Shown here: piece after piece, positions 33,801 to 41,948 of the stretch
Layout: each line of letters opens with the position of its first letter
Numbering within the stretch: the stretch's first letter is position 1
Origin: Caballeronia mineralivorans PML1(12)
Lineage (GTDB): Bacteria; Pseudomonadota; Gammaproteobacteria; Burkholderiales; Burkholderiaceae
DNA length: 49,651 bases
NCBI RefSeq assembly: GCF_001028175.1
Contig: NZ_AEJF01000190.1
Coordinates: forward strand, 1-49,651
Direction: 5' to 3'
Notes under the pieces: generated by a model
The model's input: the letters and a program-made list of their open reading frames with translations, nothing else
What the model was told of the DNA's origin: nothing
Databases searched by the model: none
Made by a program: the position numbers and the translations under genes

Positions 33801-34109
33801 GCCGTCGATGTCGCGGTTCAACCCGAATTGCAAGGTGATCCGCGCCGAGCCGACCGAGCTTTGCGACGTCATTTCGGTGACGTCGGCAATCGAGCCGAGA
33901 TGGCGCTCCAGCGGACTCGCCACGCTGGTCGCGACCGTTTCCGGGCTCGCGCCGGGCAAGCTTGCCTGGACCGAGATGGTCGGGAAATCGACTTGCGGCA
34001 ACGGCGCGACCGGTAGCTTGGTGAACGCGAACAGGCCGGCGAGCGCAATGCCGATGGCCAGCAGCGTGGTGGCGACCGGGCGCGCGATGAACGGTTGCGA
34101 CAGGTTCAT
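30816..34109 (-). CDS. mdtC: RND efflux transporter MdtC/MuxC-like, with a Ser/Thr-rich insert
   Basis: A 1097-residue inner-membrane RND pump subunit that pairs with MdtB as a heterotrimer driven by protons. It starts MNLSQPFIARPVATTLLAIGI; the proton-relay pair is Asp401-Asp402 in GFVVDDAIVVLENI, with GIVKKNAIMMVDF in the second half. MdtC is normally near 1025 residues; the excess is explained by an insert at about residues 771-844 made almost only of Ser, Thr, Ala and Gly, placed in the second periplasmic region between the conserved QIYVS and MIPLSAIAKF. It starts four bases after the mdtB stop. No outer-membrane channel gene is in the operon. Confidence 0.93.
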   Translation of the reverse strand: MNLSQPFIARPVATTLLAIGIALAGLFAFTKLPVAPLPQVDFPTISVQASLPGASPETVATSVASPLERHLGSIADVTEMTSQSSVGSARITLQFGLNRDIDGAARDVQAAINASRADLPTSLRSNPTYHKVNPADAPILILALSSPTRTAGSLYDSAATVLQQTLSTVPGVGEVDVSGSANPAVRVELEPNALFHYGIGLEDVRAALASANANSPKGAIEFNGTHFQLYTNDQASKAAQYRDLVVAYRNGAAVHLSDVGEVVDSVEDLRNLGLINNKRAVLVILYRQPGANIIDTIDRVKAMVPQLQAALPADVEITPTADRSTTIRSSLHDTEFTLIVAVALVVMVVFLFLRNWRATLIPSVAVPISIIGTFAAMYLLGFSLDNLSLMALTIATGFVVDDAIVVLENISRHIENGVPRMKAAILGAQEVGFTVLSMSISLVAVFLPILLMGGIVGRLFREFALTLSLAIAVSLVVSLTVTPMMCARLLHEPQNQKPPGRFSRWLERQFVRMQDGYARTLGVALAHPRIVLLVLLATVGLNVYLYIIVPKGFFPQQDTGRIVGGIQADQSTSFQAMKGKFSEMMRVVQADPAVESVAGFTGGRQTNSGFMFISLKPKTVRKVSAEQVIQRLRAPLSDVAGVRTFLQAVQDIRAGGRQSNAQYQFTLLADSTTDLYTWGPKLTDALLTRPELADVNSDQQQGGLESFVTFDRATAARLGIQPAQIDNTLYDAFGQRQVSTIYNELSQYHVVMEVAPKYWQDPEMLKQIYVSTSGGTASGAASTNATTTTSKVTSASTSSSTSTSSTDTTSTLALASIRNAATNAIAASGKSSSSAGAAVSTSKETMIPLSAIAKFGPGNTPLSVNHQSQFVASTISFNLPPGKSLSDATAAIYETMATIGVPSTIHGSFAGTAQQFQDSTKDQPILILAALAAVYIVLGILYESYIHPITILSTLPSAGIGALLALLLFKTEFSIIALIGVILLIGIVKKNAIMMVDFAIQAQRNGAATSREAIEAACLLRFRPIMMTTAAALLGALPLAFGTGEGSEMRAPLGIAIVGGLIVSQLLTLYTTPVVYLYMDRIRIWSEERRGRRGLLT

Positions 34110-34113
34110 GCGC

Positions 34114-37100
34114 TTACTCCGTTTCGCTCGCCGGGCGTGGCGGCGCGTTGCGGTGGAAACGCGCGCGCACGCGGCGCGCGAGCGAATCGAAGCCGAGATA
34201 GATCACCGGCGTGGTGAATAGCGTAAGCGCTTGCGACACGATCAAACCGCCCACGATCGCAATGCCCAGCGGCCGCCTCAGTTCAGAGCCCGCGCCCCAG
34301 CCGAGCATCAGCGGCAACGCGCCGAGGAGCGCGGCCATGGTCGTCATCAGGATGGGCCGGAAGCGCAGCAAACACGCCTGGTAGATCGCATCGCGCGGAC
34401 TTTTGCCTTGCTCGCGTTCGGCTTCCAGCGCGAAGTCGATCATCATGATGGCGTTCTTTTTCACGATACCGATCAGCAGCACGATGCCGATAATCCCGAT
34501 GATGTCGAGATCATGCCCGGTGATCATCAGCGAAAGCAGCGCGCCCACGCCCGCCGACGGCAGCGTCGACAGAATAGTGATCGGGTGAATGAAGCTTTCG
34601 TACAGCACGCCCAGCACGATGTACATGGTGACGACCGCGGCGAGGATCAGGAACAGCTCGTTCGACAGCGACGCCTGGAAGGCGAGCGCCGCGCCCTGGA
34701 AGCGAATCTGGAACGACGCAGGCAAACCGATATCCTGCTTCGCCTGATCGATCGCTTTCACGGCCGCGCCGAGCGACGCACCAGGGGCGAGGTTGAACGA
34801 GACCGTGGTCGCGGGGAACTGGCCGAGGTGTGTGACCAGCAGCGGCGCGGCGCGCTCATGGAAGGTCGCGATGGCCGATAGCGGCACTTGCCCGCTCGTG
34901 GCCGTGGAAGATGGCAGATAGATGCCGTTCAGCGTCTCGCTATAGTGCGCGTCGGTCGGCTGGGATTCCAGGATCACGCGATACTGGTTCGACTGCGTGA
35001 AGATGGTCGAAATGATGCGCTGGCCGAATGCGTCGTAGAGAGCGTTATCGACGGTAGCCGGTGTAATGCCGAAGCGCGAAGCCGTCGCCCGGTCGATTTC
35101 CACGTACACCGACTGGCCGTTCTGCTGCAGGTCGGTCGCGACATCCGCCAGTTCCGGCGATTGTTGCAAGCGCGCGGTCAGTTTCGGCACCCATTCGGCA
35201 AACTCGGCCGAGTTCGGGTCGGTCAGCATGAACTGGTATTGCGTCGGGCTGACGGTGGAATCGATGGTCAAGTCCTGCACCGGCTGCATGTAGAGCCGGA
35301 TGCCTGGAATGTTCGCCACGTCCTGCTGCAGCGCGCGGATCACGTCGCTCGACGTGTTGCTGCGGTCGTCGCGCGGTTTCAGGTTGATCAGCATCCGGCC
35401 GCTGTTCAGCGTGATATTGGTTCCATCCACGCCGATGAACGACGTCAGGCTCTCGACGTCCGGGTTCTTCAGGACCTGCGCGGCAAGCGCCTGCTGTTGC
35501 TCGGCCACTGCCTGGTACGAAGCGGCTTGCGGTGCTTGCGTAATCGCCTGGATCACGCCGGTATCCTGGATCGGGAAGAAGCCTTTCGGAATCCAGATGT
35601 AGAGCAGGGCGGTGAGAATGAGCGTGAGCAGCGCGACCACCAGGGTCGAGCGCTGCCGGTCAAGCACCCATGTCAGCGCGACGCCATAACGCCCGATCAC
35701 GTAATCGATGAATTGATGCGCGCGCGCTTCGAAGCGACCGCTCTCCTTCGGCGGTGTATGCCGCAGCAGCTTCGCGCACAGCATGGGCACGAGCGTGAGC
35801 GAGACAATTGCCGAGATCACGATGGTCACCGCTAGCGTGATCGCGAATTCGTGGAACAGACGCCCGACCACATCGCCCATGAACAGCAGCGGAATCAGCA
35901 CCGCGATCAACGATACGGTCAGCGAAATGATCGTGAAGCCGATCTGCTTCGAACCCTTGAGCGCCGCTTCGAGCGGCGGCTCGCCGTCCTCCACGTAACG
36001 TGCGATGTTCTCGATCATCACGATGGCGTCATCGACGACAAAACCCGTCGCAATGGTCAATGCCATCAGCGAAAGGTTGTCGAGCGAGAAGCCGCACAGA
36101 TACATCACGGCAAGCGTGCCGATTAGCGAAACGGGGACCGACAAACTTGGGATCAGCGTCGCCCAGACGTTTGCGAGGAACAGGTAGATCACCAGCACGA
36201 CCAGCACGACGGACAGCGCCAGTTCGAACTGCACGTCGCGCACCGAGGCGCGAATGGTCGTGGTGCGGTCGGTGACTATGCGCACGTCGAGCGCGGCGGG
36301 CAGCGCCGATTGCAATTGCGGCAAGATTGCCTTGATGCCGTCGACCACCGCGATCACGTTCGCACCCGGCTGGCGCTGCACGTTCAGGATGATGGCCGGC
36401 GTGTTGTCCACCCACGCGCCGAGCTTGGTGTTTTCCGGACCCTGGACGACCGTTGCGACGTCGGTCAGCATCACGGGCCGGCCGTTCTTGTAAGCGATGA
36501 CCGCGCTCTGGTAGGCGCTGGCGTCGGTGAGCTGGTCGTTCGCGTTGATCGTGTAAGCGCGCGACGGGCCGTCGAAATTACCCTTCGGCGTGTTGACGTT
36601 CAGGTTCGAAATAGTGGTGCGCAAGTCGTCGATGTTCAGACCGTACGACGCGAGCGCGCGCGTGTTCGCCTGAATCCGCACAGCCGGGCGATTGCCGCCG
36701 CTGACCGACACCAGCCCCACGCCCCCGACCTGCGAGATCTTCTGCGCAAGACGGGTATCGGCGAGATCCTGGACCTGCGTGAGCGGCAAGGTCTTCGAAC
36801 TGATCGCGAGCGTGATGATGGGGGCGTCGGCGGGATTCACCTTCGCGTAGATCGGCGGTGCGGGCAGGTCGGACGGCAGCAGGTTGCCCGCGGCGTTGAT
36901 GGCCGCCTGCACTTCCTGCTCGGCGATGTCGAGCGGCAGGTCGAGACTGAATTGCAGCGTGATGACGGACGCGCCCGCCGAACTCTGCGACGACATCTGG
37001 TTCAGGCTGGCCATCTGCCCGAACTGCTTTTCGAGCGGCGCGGTGACCGAGGTGGTCATCACGTCCGGCGACGCGCCCGGATAGAACGTCTGCACCTGGA

Positions 37101-37233
37101 TGGTCGGGTAGTCGACAGCCGGCAGCGCGGACAGCGGCAAGAAGCGCAGCGCGACGAGGCCGACCAGCATGATTGCCGCCATCAGCAGCGCCGTGCCGAC
37201 CGGACGCAGGATAAAAAGACGCGATGGATTCAT
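34114..37233 (-). CDS. mdtB: RND efflux transporter MdtB/MuxB-like
   Basis: A 1039-residue RND subunit, partner of the MdtC-like protein. The N-terminus MNPSRLFILRPVGTALLMAA is the MdtB hallmark. Proton-relay Asp401-Asp402 lie in GFVVDDAIVMIENI, and GIVKKNAIMMIDFALEAER is in the second half. Its periplasmic domain lacks the Ser/Thr insert seen in MdtC (it has a short IYLPSSTATSGQVPLSAIA there), which shows the insert is not a shared feature. It lies 33 bases after mdtA and four before mdtC. In E. coli this system exports bile salts and novobiocin; substrates here are unknown. Confidence 0.94.
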   Translation of the reverse strand: MNPSRLFILRPVGTALLMAAIMLVGLVALRFLPLSALPAVDYPTIQVQTFYPGASPDVMTTSVTAPLEKQFGQMASLNQMSSQSSAGASVITLQFSLDLPLDIAEQEVQAAINAAGNLLPSDLPAPPIYAKVNPADAPIITLAISSKTLPLTQVQDLADTRLAQKISQVGGVGLVSVSGGNRPAVRIQANTRALASYGLNIDDLRTTISNLNVNTPKGNFDGPSRAYTINANDQLTDASAYQSAVIAYKNGRPVMLTDVATVVQGPENTKLGAWVDNTPAIILNVQRQPGANVIAVVDGIKAILPQLQSALPAALDVRIVTDRTTTIRASVRDVQFELALSVVLVVLVIYLFLANVWATLIPSLSVPVSLIGTLAVMYLCGFSLDNLSLMALTIATGFVVDDAIVMIENIARYVEDGEPPLEAALKGSKQIGFTIISLTVSLIAVLIPLLFMGDVVGRLFHEFAITLAVTIVISAIVSLTLVPMLCAKLLRHTPPKESGRFEARAHQFIDYVIGRYGVALTWVLDRQRSTLVVALLTLILTALLYIWIPKGFFPIQDTGVIQAITQAPQAASYQAVAEQQQALAAQVLKNPDVESLTSFIGVDGTNITLNSGRMLINLKPRDDRSNTSSDVIRALQQDVANIPGIRLYMQPVQDLTIDSTVSPTQYQFMLTDPNSAEFAEWVPKLTARLQQSPELADVATDLQQNGQSVYVEIDRATASRFGITPATVDNALYDAFGQRIISTIFTQSNQYRVILESQPTDAHYSETLNGIYLPSSTATSGQVPLSAIATFHERAAPLLVTHLGQFPATTVSFNLAPGASLGAAVKAIDQAKQDIGLPASFQIRFQGAALAFQASLSNELFLILAAVVTMYIVLGVLYESFIHPITILSTLPSAGVGALLSLMITGHDLDIIGIIGIVLLIGIVKKNAIMMIDFALEAEREQGKSPRDAIYQACLLRFRPILMTTMAALLGALPLMLGWGAGSELRRPLGIAIVGGLIVSQALTLFTTPVIYLGFDSLARRVRARFHRNAPPRPASETE

Positions 37234-37266
37234 GCGGGTGCAGTGCGGTTATGGATCATGAGTGCA

Positions 37267-38628
37267 TCATTGCGACGCCGGACGATGGTGGCCGCGATGC
37301 GCGCCCGACGCGCCTCTGGCACCCGAAGCAGCAGCCCCCGAGGCACCGGAAGCAGCTTTGGGTTTGTCTGCCGGAATGGTGATCTTCGCACCTTCCTTCA
37401 GCCGGTCTGAGCCGTCGATCACCACGCGTTCGCCCACTTGCAAGCCCGTCTTGATGCTGGTGCGTTCACCATCGACCGGGCCGATCTTCACGTTACGCAC
37501 CGTCACCGTATTGTCCGGCTTCACCACATACACAAACGCGCCCGACGAGCCGTTCAGCACCGCGGGCGTGGGCACGATGGTCGCGTCCTTGATGACATCG
37601 ACGAGCAGTTTCGTGTTCACGAACTGGTTCGGAAACAGCATGCTTTCCTTGTTGTCGAAGCGCGCGCGCAGCTTGACGGTACCCGTGGTGGTGTCGATCT
37701 GGTTGTCGATGGTTTCGAGGTAGCCGCTTTCGAGCGACGTGGTGTTCGCGCGGTCATAAGCCGTCACCGACATCTTCGTGCCCGCATGCAGCGGTTTCAG
37801 AATGGCGGTGAGATTGTCTTCCGAGGTCGTGAAAATGACGCTGATAGGCTGCAGTTGCGTGATGACGACGACACCGTTCGTGTCACTAGTCGTTACATAA
37901 TTGCCCGGATCGACCTGCCGCAAGCCGACACGGCCCGACACGGGCGCCGTGATGCGCGCATAGGTGAGGTCGAGCCTGAAGGTATCCACGCTCGCCTGGT
38001 CCGCCTTCACTGTGCCCTCGAGTTGCTGGACGAGCGACGCCTGCGTGTCCACCTGCTGGCTCGCGATCGAGTCTTGCGAGAGCAGCATCTGGTAACGCTT
38101 CAAGTCCAGGCGCGCCGTCTGCAGCAGCGCCTGGTCTTTGGCGAGCGTTCCTTGCGCATTGCGCAAGGAGATTTCGTAAGGGCGCGGATCGATCTGGGCC
38201 AGCACGTCCCCCTTCCTGACCATCTGGCCTTCCTGGAAGGCGACGTCCTGCAATGTGCCGTTGAGCAGCGTCTTGACCGTCACCGACGCCAGCGGCGTCA
38301 CCGTCCCGAGCGAGTTGATCACCACCGGCATTTCGCCTTGCGTCACCGTGGCGACATGCACGGGCTGCGGCGGAGCAGGCATGCCCGGGCCGCCAGGACC
38401 ACCACCGCGCCGCCCGCCGCCTGCCTGCTGCTGCGGGTTATTCGCACCGCCCCGGTTCCACGGATGCCACGCGAACACGCCCGCCACGATCAGGATCGCA
38501 ACGACGATCCACAGAAACCGGCGCCGGCGAGGCTGGGAGGCTGACGGAGGGGGAGTCGAGGCTTGGGAGGTGGGCGAACGGCGTTCAGAGTGAGGCGGTG
38601 GCGCTGGGTGGTTTTTCTGTTCGTCCAT
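37267..38628 (-). CDS. mdtA: Membrane-fusion (periplasmic adaptor) protein MdtA
   Basis: A 453-residue adaptor linking the RND pump to an outer-membrane channel. After a Pro/Ser-rich cytosolic start there is one membrane anchor (FLWIVVAILIVAGVFAW, about 39-55), a Gly-rich linker, then the HlyD-type layout: lipoyl halves (GTLQDVAFQEGQMVRKGDVLAQIDPRPYE... and ITAPVSGRVGLRQVDPGNYV) flanking an alpha hairpin, a beta-barrel, and the membrane-proximal domain (PTPAVLNGSSGAFVYVV). The C-terminus is basic and His-rich (GAHRGHHRPASQ). ATG 38628 fits the family; a longer frame upstream has no support. First gene of the operon. Confidence 0.92.
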   Translation of the reverse strand: MDEQKNHPAPPPHSERRSPTSQASTPPPSASQPRRRRFLWIVVAILIVAGVFAWHPWNRGGANNPQQQAGGGRRGGGPGGPGMPAPPQPVHVATVTQGEMPVVINSLGTVTPLASVTVKTLLNGTLQDVAFQEGQMVRKGDVLAQIDPRPYEISLRNAQGTLAKDQALLQTARLDLKRYQMLLSQDSIASQQVDTQASLVQQLEGTVKADQASVDTFRLDLTYARITAPVSGRVGLRQVDPGNYVTTSDTNGVVVITQLQPISVIFTTSEDNLTAILKPLHAGTKMSVTAYDRANTTSLESGYLETIDNQIDTTTGTVKLRARFDNKESMLFPNQFVNTKLLVDVIKDATIVPTPAVLNGSSGAFVYVVKPDNTVTVRNVKIGPVDGERTSIKTGLQVGERVVIDGSDRLKEGAKITIPADKPKAASGASGAAASGARGASGAHRGHHRPASQ

Positions 38629-39154
38629 CGTTTCAGTGGCTCGGTGAGTCGGTGGGCTCGGAAACTGTCTTGAGGTGCTGGCGCATTCGGTTGGGCATTT
38701 GCGCGGACGGGTCCTGATGCGTGCCGAAAACGCCATCGATCACGTCACGCACTTTAAGCACGCCATGTGACGTACACGCGCATAGGCGCCCGGAGCGTTC
38801 ACCGCAGTGAAAGCTTTGAAAGACTGGTCGGTGCGCGAAGCATGATGCTACGTCCCGTGCTTCGTTGCAGTCCAGCTATCTTTCTTTCGATTGATTACGA
38901 ACGTTACGAGTTCGGGCAGGGACAGAAGGCGATTCGAAAAGGGCGTTCAGAAGGCGCGGCAACGTCGGTCGACATCGTATCGTCTTGTGCGTTTGCGAGT
39001 CACGCAAAGACGTTATTACGCGTCGCCCTGGACGAAACGGCGTGCGCCGGGAAGATGCGGAAGACAAGCTGATCGACGACGAAGCGCCCTATATGCCGGT
39101 GCACGCGCAAAGCGGCACATGAGGTGTTTCGCCGTCGATCAGGCGCAAGGCGCG
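38629..39154. other. Intergenic region upstream of mdtA
   Basis: 526 bases between the IclR gene end and mdtA. Open frames on the plus strand are short and featureless. One in-frame stretch ending at TGA 39119-39121 (reading ...EDKLIDDEAPYMPVHAQSGT) looks protein-like but has no start and may be a remnant. An inverted repeat lies at 38742-38773. Confidence 0.4.
38742..38773. promoter_or_regulatory. Inverted repeat upstream of mdtA
   Basis: Perfect 7-base arms ACGTCAC (38742-38748) and GTGACGT (38767-38773) around an 18-base spacer, 114-145 bases upstream of the mdtA start. A possible operator for the efflux operon; no dedicated regulator gene adjoins except the IclR gene. Confidence 0.35.
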
Positions 39155-39985
39155 TTATTCGCTTAGGCGCGCCGACGGTGTTCCGCCGATCTCATGCGTG
39201 ATCTTCGCGACGCACTCGAGCAAGGCCGGCGCAACCTTGTTCAGTAGCGCGTCTCGCGGCGCCTGGTACTCGGCGCCGCCGCAATTGACCGCGTAACGTT
39301 GCCCCGACGGCCCGACGAAACCCGCCGCCACGGCATTGAGCCCCTGGTGCCAATCGCCGGTGGAGATGGCGAAGCCACGGCGCACCGCGTCTTCCAAGCC
39401 AGGCTTCAGGCTGCTGTCGATGCTCGGCCAGTCGTCGCCCGAAGCGGTCCGCAGACTGTCGAGCAGACCGATCCGGTCGGATTCTCCGAGCGCCGCCAGA
39501 TACGCGCGGCCGACAGCGGTGCGTCCCAGATCCATCCGCGCGCCTACTTCCAGCCGCGACACGAGCACGGCCGAGCGTGGCCGGATGGTATCGATCACGA
39601 CCATGTCCAGCCGGTCGCGTACGGCCAGATGAACGCTCAGCGTAGTCCGGTCCGCCAGTTCGATGAGAAACGGCCGCGCGCGTGCCCGGATGTCGAAGTT
39701 GCGCAGAAAGCCGTTGCTCAACTCCAGCACCGAGGCCGTCAGCACGAACCGCTCACTGTCGGGTAATTGAAACAACAAATTGGCGCTCACGAGGGTCGCC
39801 GTCAACCGCGAGATGGTCGGCTTTGGAATGCCCGTCCATTCGGCTAGTTCACGATTGCTGACCGGAGCGTCGGCGGCGGCGATTCGCCTGAGTACGTCGA
39901 GGCCTCGCGACAACGCGACGACTTCTTCCCCATCACGCCCTTTTTCCCTTTCCCGGCTCGAAGGCCGGCTCTCAGTGGTGTGCAT
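39155..39985 (-). CDS. IclR-family transcriptional regulator
   Basis: A 276-residue DNA-binding regulator. A charged N-terminal tail (residues 1-20) precedes the winged helix-turn-helix (LSRGLDVLRRIA...VSNRELAEWTGIPKPTISRLTATL). The IclR effector domain follows with LADRTTLSVHLAVRDRLDMVVID, MDLGRTAVGRAYLAAL and GDWHQGLNAVAAGFVGPSG. Typical targets are aromatic or carboxylic acid catabolic genes; the ligand cannot be deduced. No Shine-Dalgarno is seen before ATG 39985. It is divergent from the candidate small RNA, and an inverted repeat at 40080-40106 lies between them. Orientation toward mdtABC (same strand, 526 bases downstream) makes control of the pump possible. Confidence 0.9.
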   Translation of the reverse strand: MHTTESRPSSREREKGRDGEEVVALSRGLDVLRRIAAADAPVSNRELAEWTGIPKPTISRLTATLVSANLLFQLPDSERFVLTASVLELSNGFLRNFDIRARARPFLIELADRTTLSVHLAVRDRLDMVVIDTIRPRSAVLVSRLEVGARMDLGRTAVGRAYLAALGESDRIGLLDSLRTASGDDWPSIDSSLKPGLEDAVRRGFAISTGDWHQGLNAVAAGFVGPSGQRYAVNCGGAEYQAPRDALLNKVAPALLECVAKITHEIGGTPSARLSE

Positions 39986-40079
39986 TATTTTTGGAACTTG
40001 GTTTCGTTGAAAAGGCTGGAGACGCCATTCATCGACGCTGACTGAGTACGCGCGTCACCACATGCCTGAATCGTATCAA

Positions 40080-40106
40080 CCAGCAATGAAAATGTGCATT
40101 TGCTGG
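40080..40106. promoter_or_regulatory. Inverted repeat between iclR-type gene and candidate sRNA
   Basis: Perfect 7-base arms CCAGCAA (40080-40086) and TTGCTGG (40100-40106) with a 13-base A/T-rich spacer, 95 bases upstream of the IclR-family start and 67 bases before the TTGACT box on the other strand. The location fits an autoregulatory and divergent operator; binding is inferred. Confidence 0.45.
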
Positions 40107-40172
40107 ACTCGTTTTTGTCATCAAAGCCGCGTACCGTACCGCCAGATAATCGCTCAATCCTCGAAATTTCGC

Positions 40173-40199
40173 TTGACTAGGTTTCGCATAACGTAAAAA
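40173..40199 (+). promoter_or_regulatory. Candidate sigma-70 promoter of the sRNA
   Basis: TTGACT at 40173-40178 matches the -35 consensus in five of six bases. TAAAAA at 40194-40199 is a four-of-six -10 box after a 15-base spacer, which is short. Predicted transcription start is near 40206. Confidence 0.4.
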
Positions 40200-40205
40200 A
40201 TGGAA

Positions 40206-40341
40206 CCCGATTTCGAAAGCACTACGGAAGCGCTAGTTGCGCCCATCGAATTGCGATCGATAACCAGCTCTCAGGTTCTAGCACGGCCCTCGGAATGGCT
40301 AGAACTTTTAAGGCGCTACGGCAACGTAGCGCCTTTTTTTT
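40206..40341 (+). ncRNA. Candidate small regulatory RNA
   Basis: A stretch of about 136 bases runs from a plausible promoter to a very strong intrinsic terminator, with no gene downstream on that strand for 950 bases. Within it, ATCGA/TCGAT can form a small stem, and GTTCTAGC (40275-40282) pairs perfectly with GCTAGAAC (40298-40305), presenting a C-rich loop (ACGGCCCTCGGAATG). The terminator stem then follows. An open frame from ATG 40200 reads MEPDFESTTEALVAPIELRS and continues straight through the terminator, so a leader peptide is the alternative. It is not matched to any named RNA family by eye. Confidence 0.42.
40310..40341 (+). terminator. Strong intrinsic terminator
   Basis: Perfect 11-base arms AAGGCGCTACG (40310-40320) and CGTAGCGCCTT (40325-40335) closed by a GCAA tetraloop and followed by a run of T through 40341. 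The T-run exists only on the plus strand, so it ends a plus-strand transcript although no protein gene precedes it. Confidence 0.93.
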
Positions 40342-40687
40342 GGGTTCGCCAAAGGCTCTCGCAAAAGCGCTGTGGCCGTCGCGGCCCCTGGGCGTGTGCC
40401 GCGGTCGTATATGCGTGTGCGCAAAAGCGCTGCTGACTGGTACGGACTTGGTGCGGTGCCAAAGGCGATGGACGCTCGATGTGGCGCATCGGCTATTCAA
40501 ATCCTTATGCCATCTTATTTATTTTCACCCTATACCGCTTCGTTCCCCTGCGTGTTTAGTATTTTCAGGTGAACTACAAAGATACGGGTTCTTTCGCCAA
40601 TAAGGTTATGCTTTTTAAAGCGAGAGGACATCGCGAGATGCACCCGCGTGCGCGCAGGGCGCAGAACAGATGTCCTTATCAATGCCA
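40342..40687. other. Intergenic, no gene seen
   Basis: Between the sRNA terminator and the minus-strand membrane protein gene. Overlapping open frames at 40295-40603 on the plus strand show no recognisable features. Nothing else noted. Confidence 0.4.
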
Positions 40688-40996
40688 CTAGCGGTGCGTA
40701 GCGAACATCTTGCCCGGTTTTAGCAAGCGCCGGCCGCGCAACGCCCAATAGATTCCTGCGATACCCAATATTGCCGCACTGCCGAACACGAGTACCGGAG
40801 AAACCTGCTGAGGCTCGGGATTGCTCGTAGCGACGATCATGGCCGCGACCAGCGCTACGCCCGCTTGCGCAAAGGCGCGCTTGGCCCGGTCGCGGTGGCC
40901 GGAAAAACGCACGGAACGCGACATCGGCGTGCGCGTGAACGGCTCGAAAAGGATCAGCCCGGCGACGAGGGCAATCAGCAGATTCATCAGGATCAT
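40688..40996 (-). CDS. Hypothetical membrane protein, 102 aa
   Basis: Unrecognised. It has a hydrophobic N-terminal helix (MNLLIALVAGLILFEPF), a basic stretch (RFSGHRDRAKRAFAQ), and two further hydrophobic segments (AGVALVAAMIVA and VLVFGSAAILGIAGIYWAL) before a basic tail (RGRRLLKPGK). Three membrane spans are likely. Two start codons are possible, 40996 and 40987; neither has a good ribosome site. Single gene, minus strand. Confidence 0.5.
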   Translation of the reverse strand: MILMNLLIALVAGLILFEPFTRTPMSRSVRFSGHRDRAKRAFAQAGVALVAAMIVATSNPEPQQVSPVLVFGSAAILGIAGIYWALRGRRLLKPGKMFATHR

Positions 40997-41293
40997 GGCA
41001 ACACGTCAATATCGAATTCAGCGATGGCCAGCACTATAAGAACTGGCAGAACTGGCATCGTTGAAATGCATCGGAACCGTCTTAAAGCGGGTTGGATTGC
41101 GAGCGTTGCGAGATGGTGCTGATGGCATTAGTGCTGTTTGTGGGGACCATCCCCGAAACCCGGTCGAACGGCCAACGTTGCATCCCGGAAAAAAGGGGGT
41201 GAGCGCACACGGTTATCATGCGTCTCGAGTGAGCCGTTGAACCGGCGAATGCAACCATCGGGCGAGCGGCAAGTCTGCACGCCCAACAGGATG

Positions 41294-41788
41294 ATGACAA
41301 CGATGCAAAAGAACTGGATGAACCGGCTGGCCGGCGCCGTGGTTGCGCTTGGGTTGCTCGCTGCGTGCGAGAAGCACGACGCCGCGGCGGGGCAGGCGGT
41401 CGGCGCGCTGAATAACCTAGCCAGCCAGGCGGGCCAGAAATTCGACCAGGCGGCGAGTTATGCCGGCCAGCAGGTGGACTCGGTAAAGCAGTCTGCGCAA
41501 CAAAACCTGCAGTCGGCGGGTACGTTGCCGGATATGTCGGCGAGCAGCGTGGCGGCAGCAGCGCGCGCGAACATGGAAGGCGCGGCCAGTGCGACAAACG
41601 CGGCTATCGTGAATGCCGCAAGCGATACCGGCGCAGGTCTGCAAGCTGCCGGTCGCAAGCTGCAGGCATGGTCGGCAAGCTCGGCAACTGCTCAAGGCGC
41701 GGCCAGCGGAATGGCGGGAACGAGCTCGGGTGGTTCGTCCAGTACGTCGTCGGACCCGGGAAACGCACGCACGGATATGGACAAATAG
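41294..41788 (+). CDS. Small lipoprotein with amphipathic repeats
   Basis: About 164 residues. A lipoprotein signal (MQKNWMNRLAGAVVALGLLAAC) has lipobox LAAC, so the mature protein starts at Cys and is membrane-anchored. The mature part is almost all Ala, Gln, Ser and Gly with spaced charged residues (AGQKFDQAASYAGQQVDSVK), predicting a long amphipathic helix of the LEA/apolipoprotein kind, then a Ser/Gly-rich disordered end. No enzymatic motif. Start codons at 41291, 41294 and 41303 are all possible. It precedes the MscS-type channel gene by 160 bases. Confidence 0.7.
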   Translation: MTTMQKNWMNRLAGAVVALGLLAACEKHDAAAGQAVGALNNLASQAGQKFDQAASYAGQQVDSVKQSAQQNLQSAGTLPDMSASSVAAAARANMEGAASATNAAIVNAASDTGAGLQAAGRKLQAWSASSATAQGAASGMAGTSSGGSSSTSSDPGNARTDMDK

Positions 41789-41948
41789 GTGGGCGCCGAC
41801 TGGACTTGCCGAGCGTGCCGTCGTGCTGCTCAATGCCGCGAACAAGGCCGCTGCGGGCTAACATCTCGTTACCCGCGTGACTGTTTTGTCTAAAGATAAT
41901 CTCAGCGCAGCAGCTAAACTGGCGGTCTTTTACCTTTTTCGTACCGCC

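Noticed and set aside
36310..38544. Long plus-strand frames opposite mdtA and mdtB
   Set aside because: Arg/Asp/His-rich products typical of the antisense of GC-rich genes; the minus-strand genes are unambiguous.
38891..39166. Plus-strand frames and a protein-like stretch ending at 39121
   Set aside because: The stretch reading EDKLIDDEAPYMPVHAQSGT has no start codon or ribosome site; overlapping frames are Arg-rich and featureless. At most a decayed remnant.
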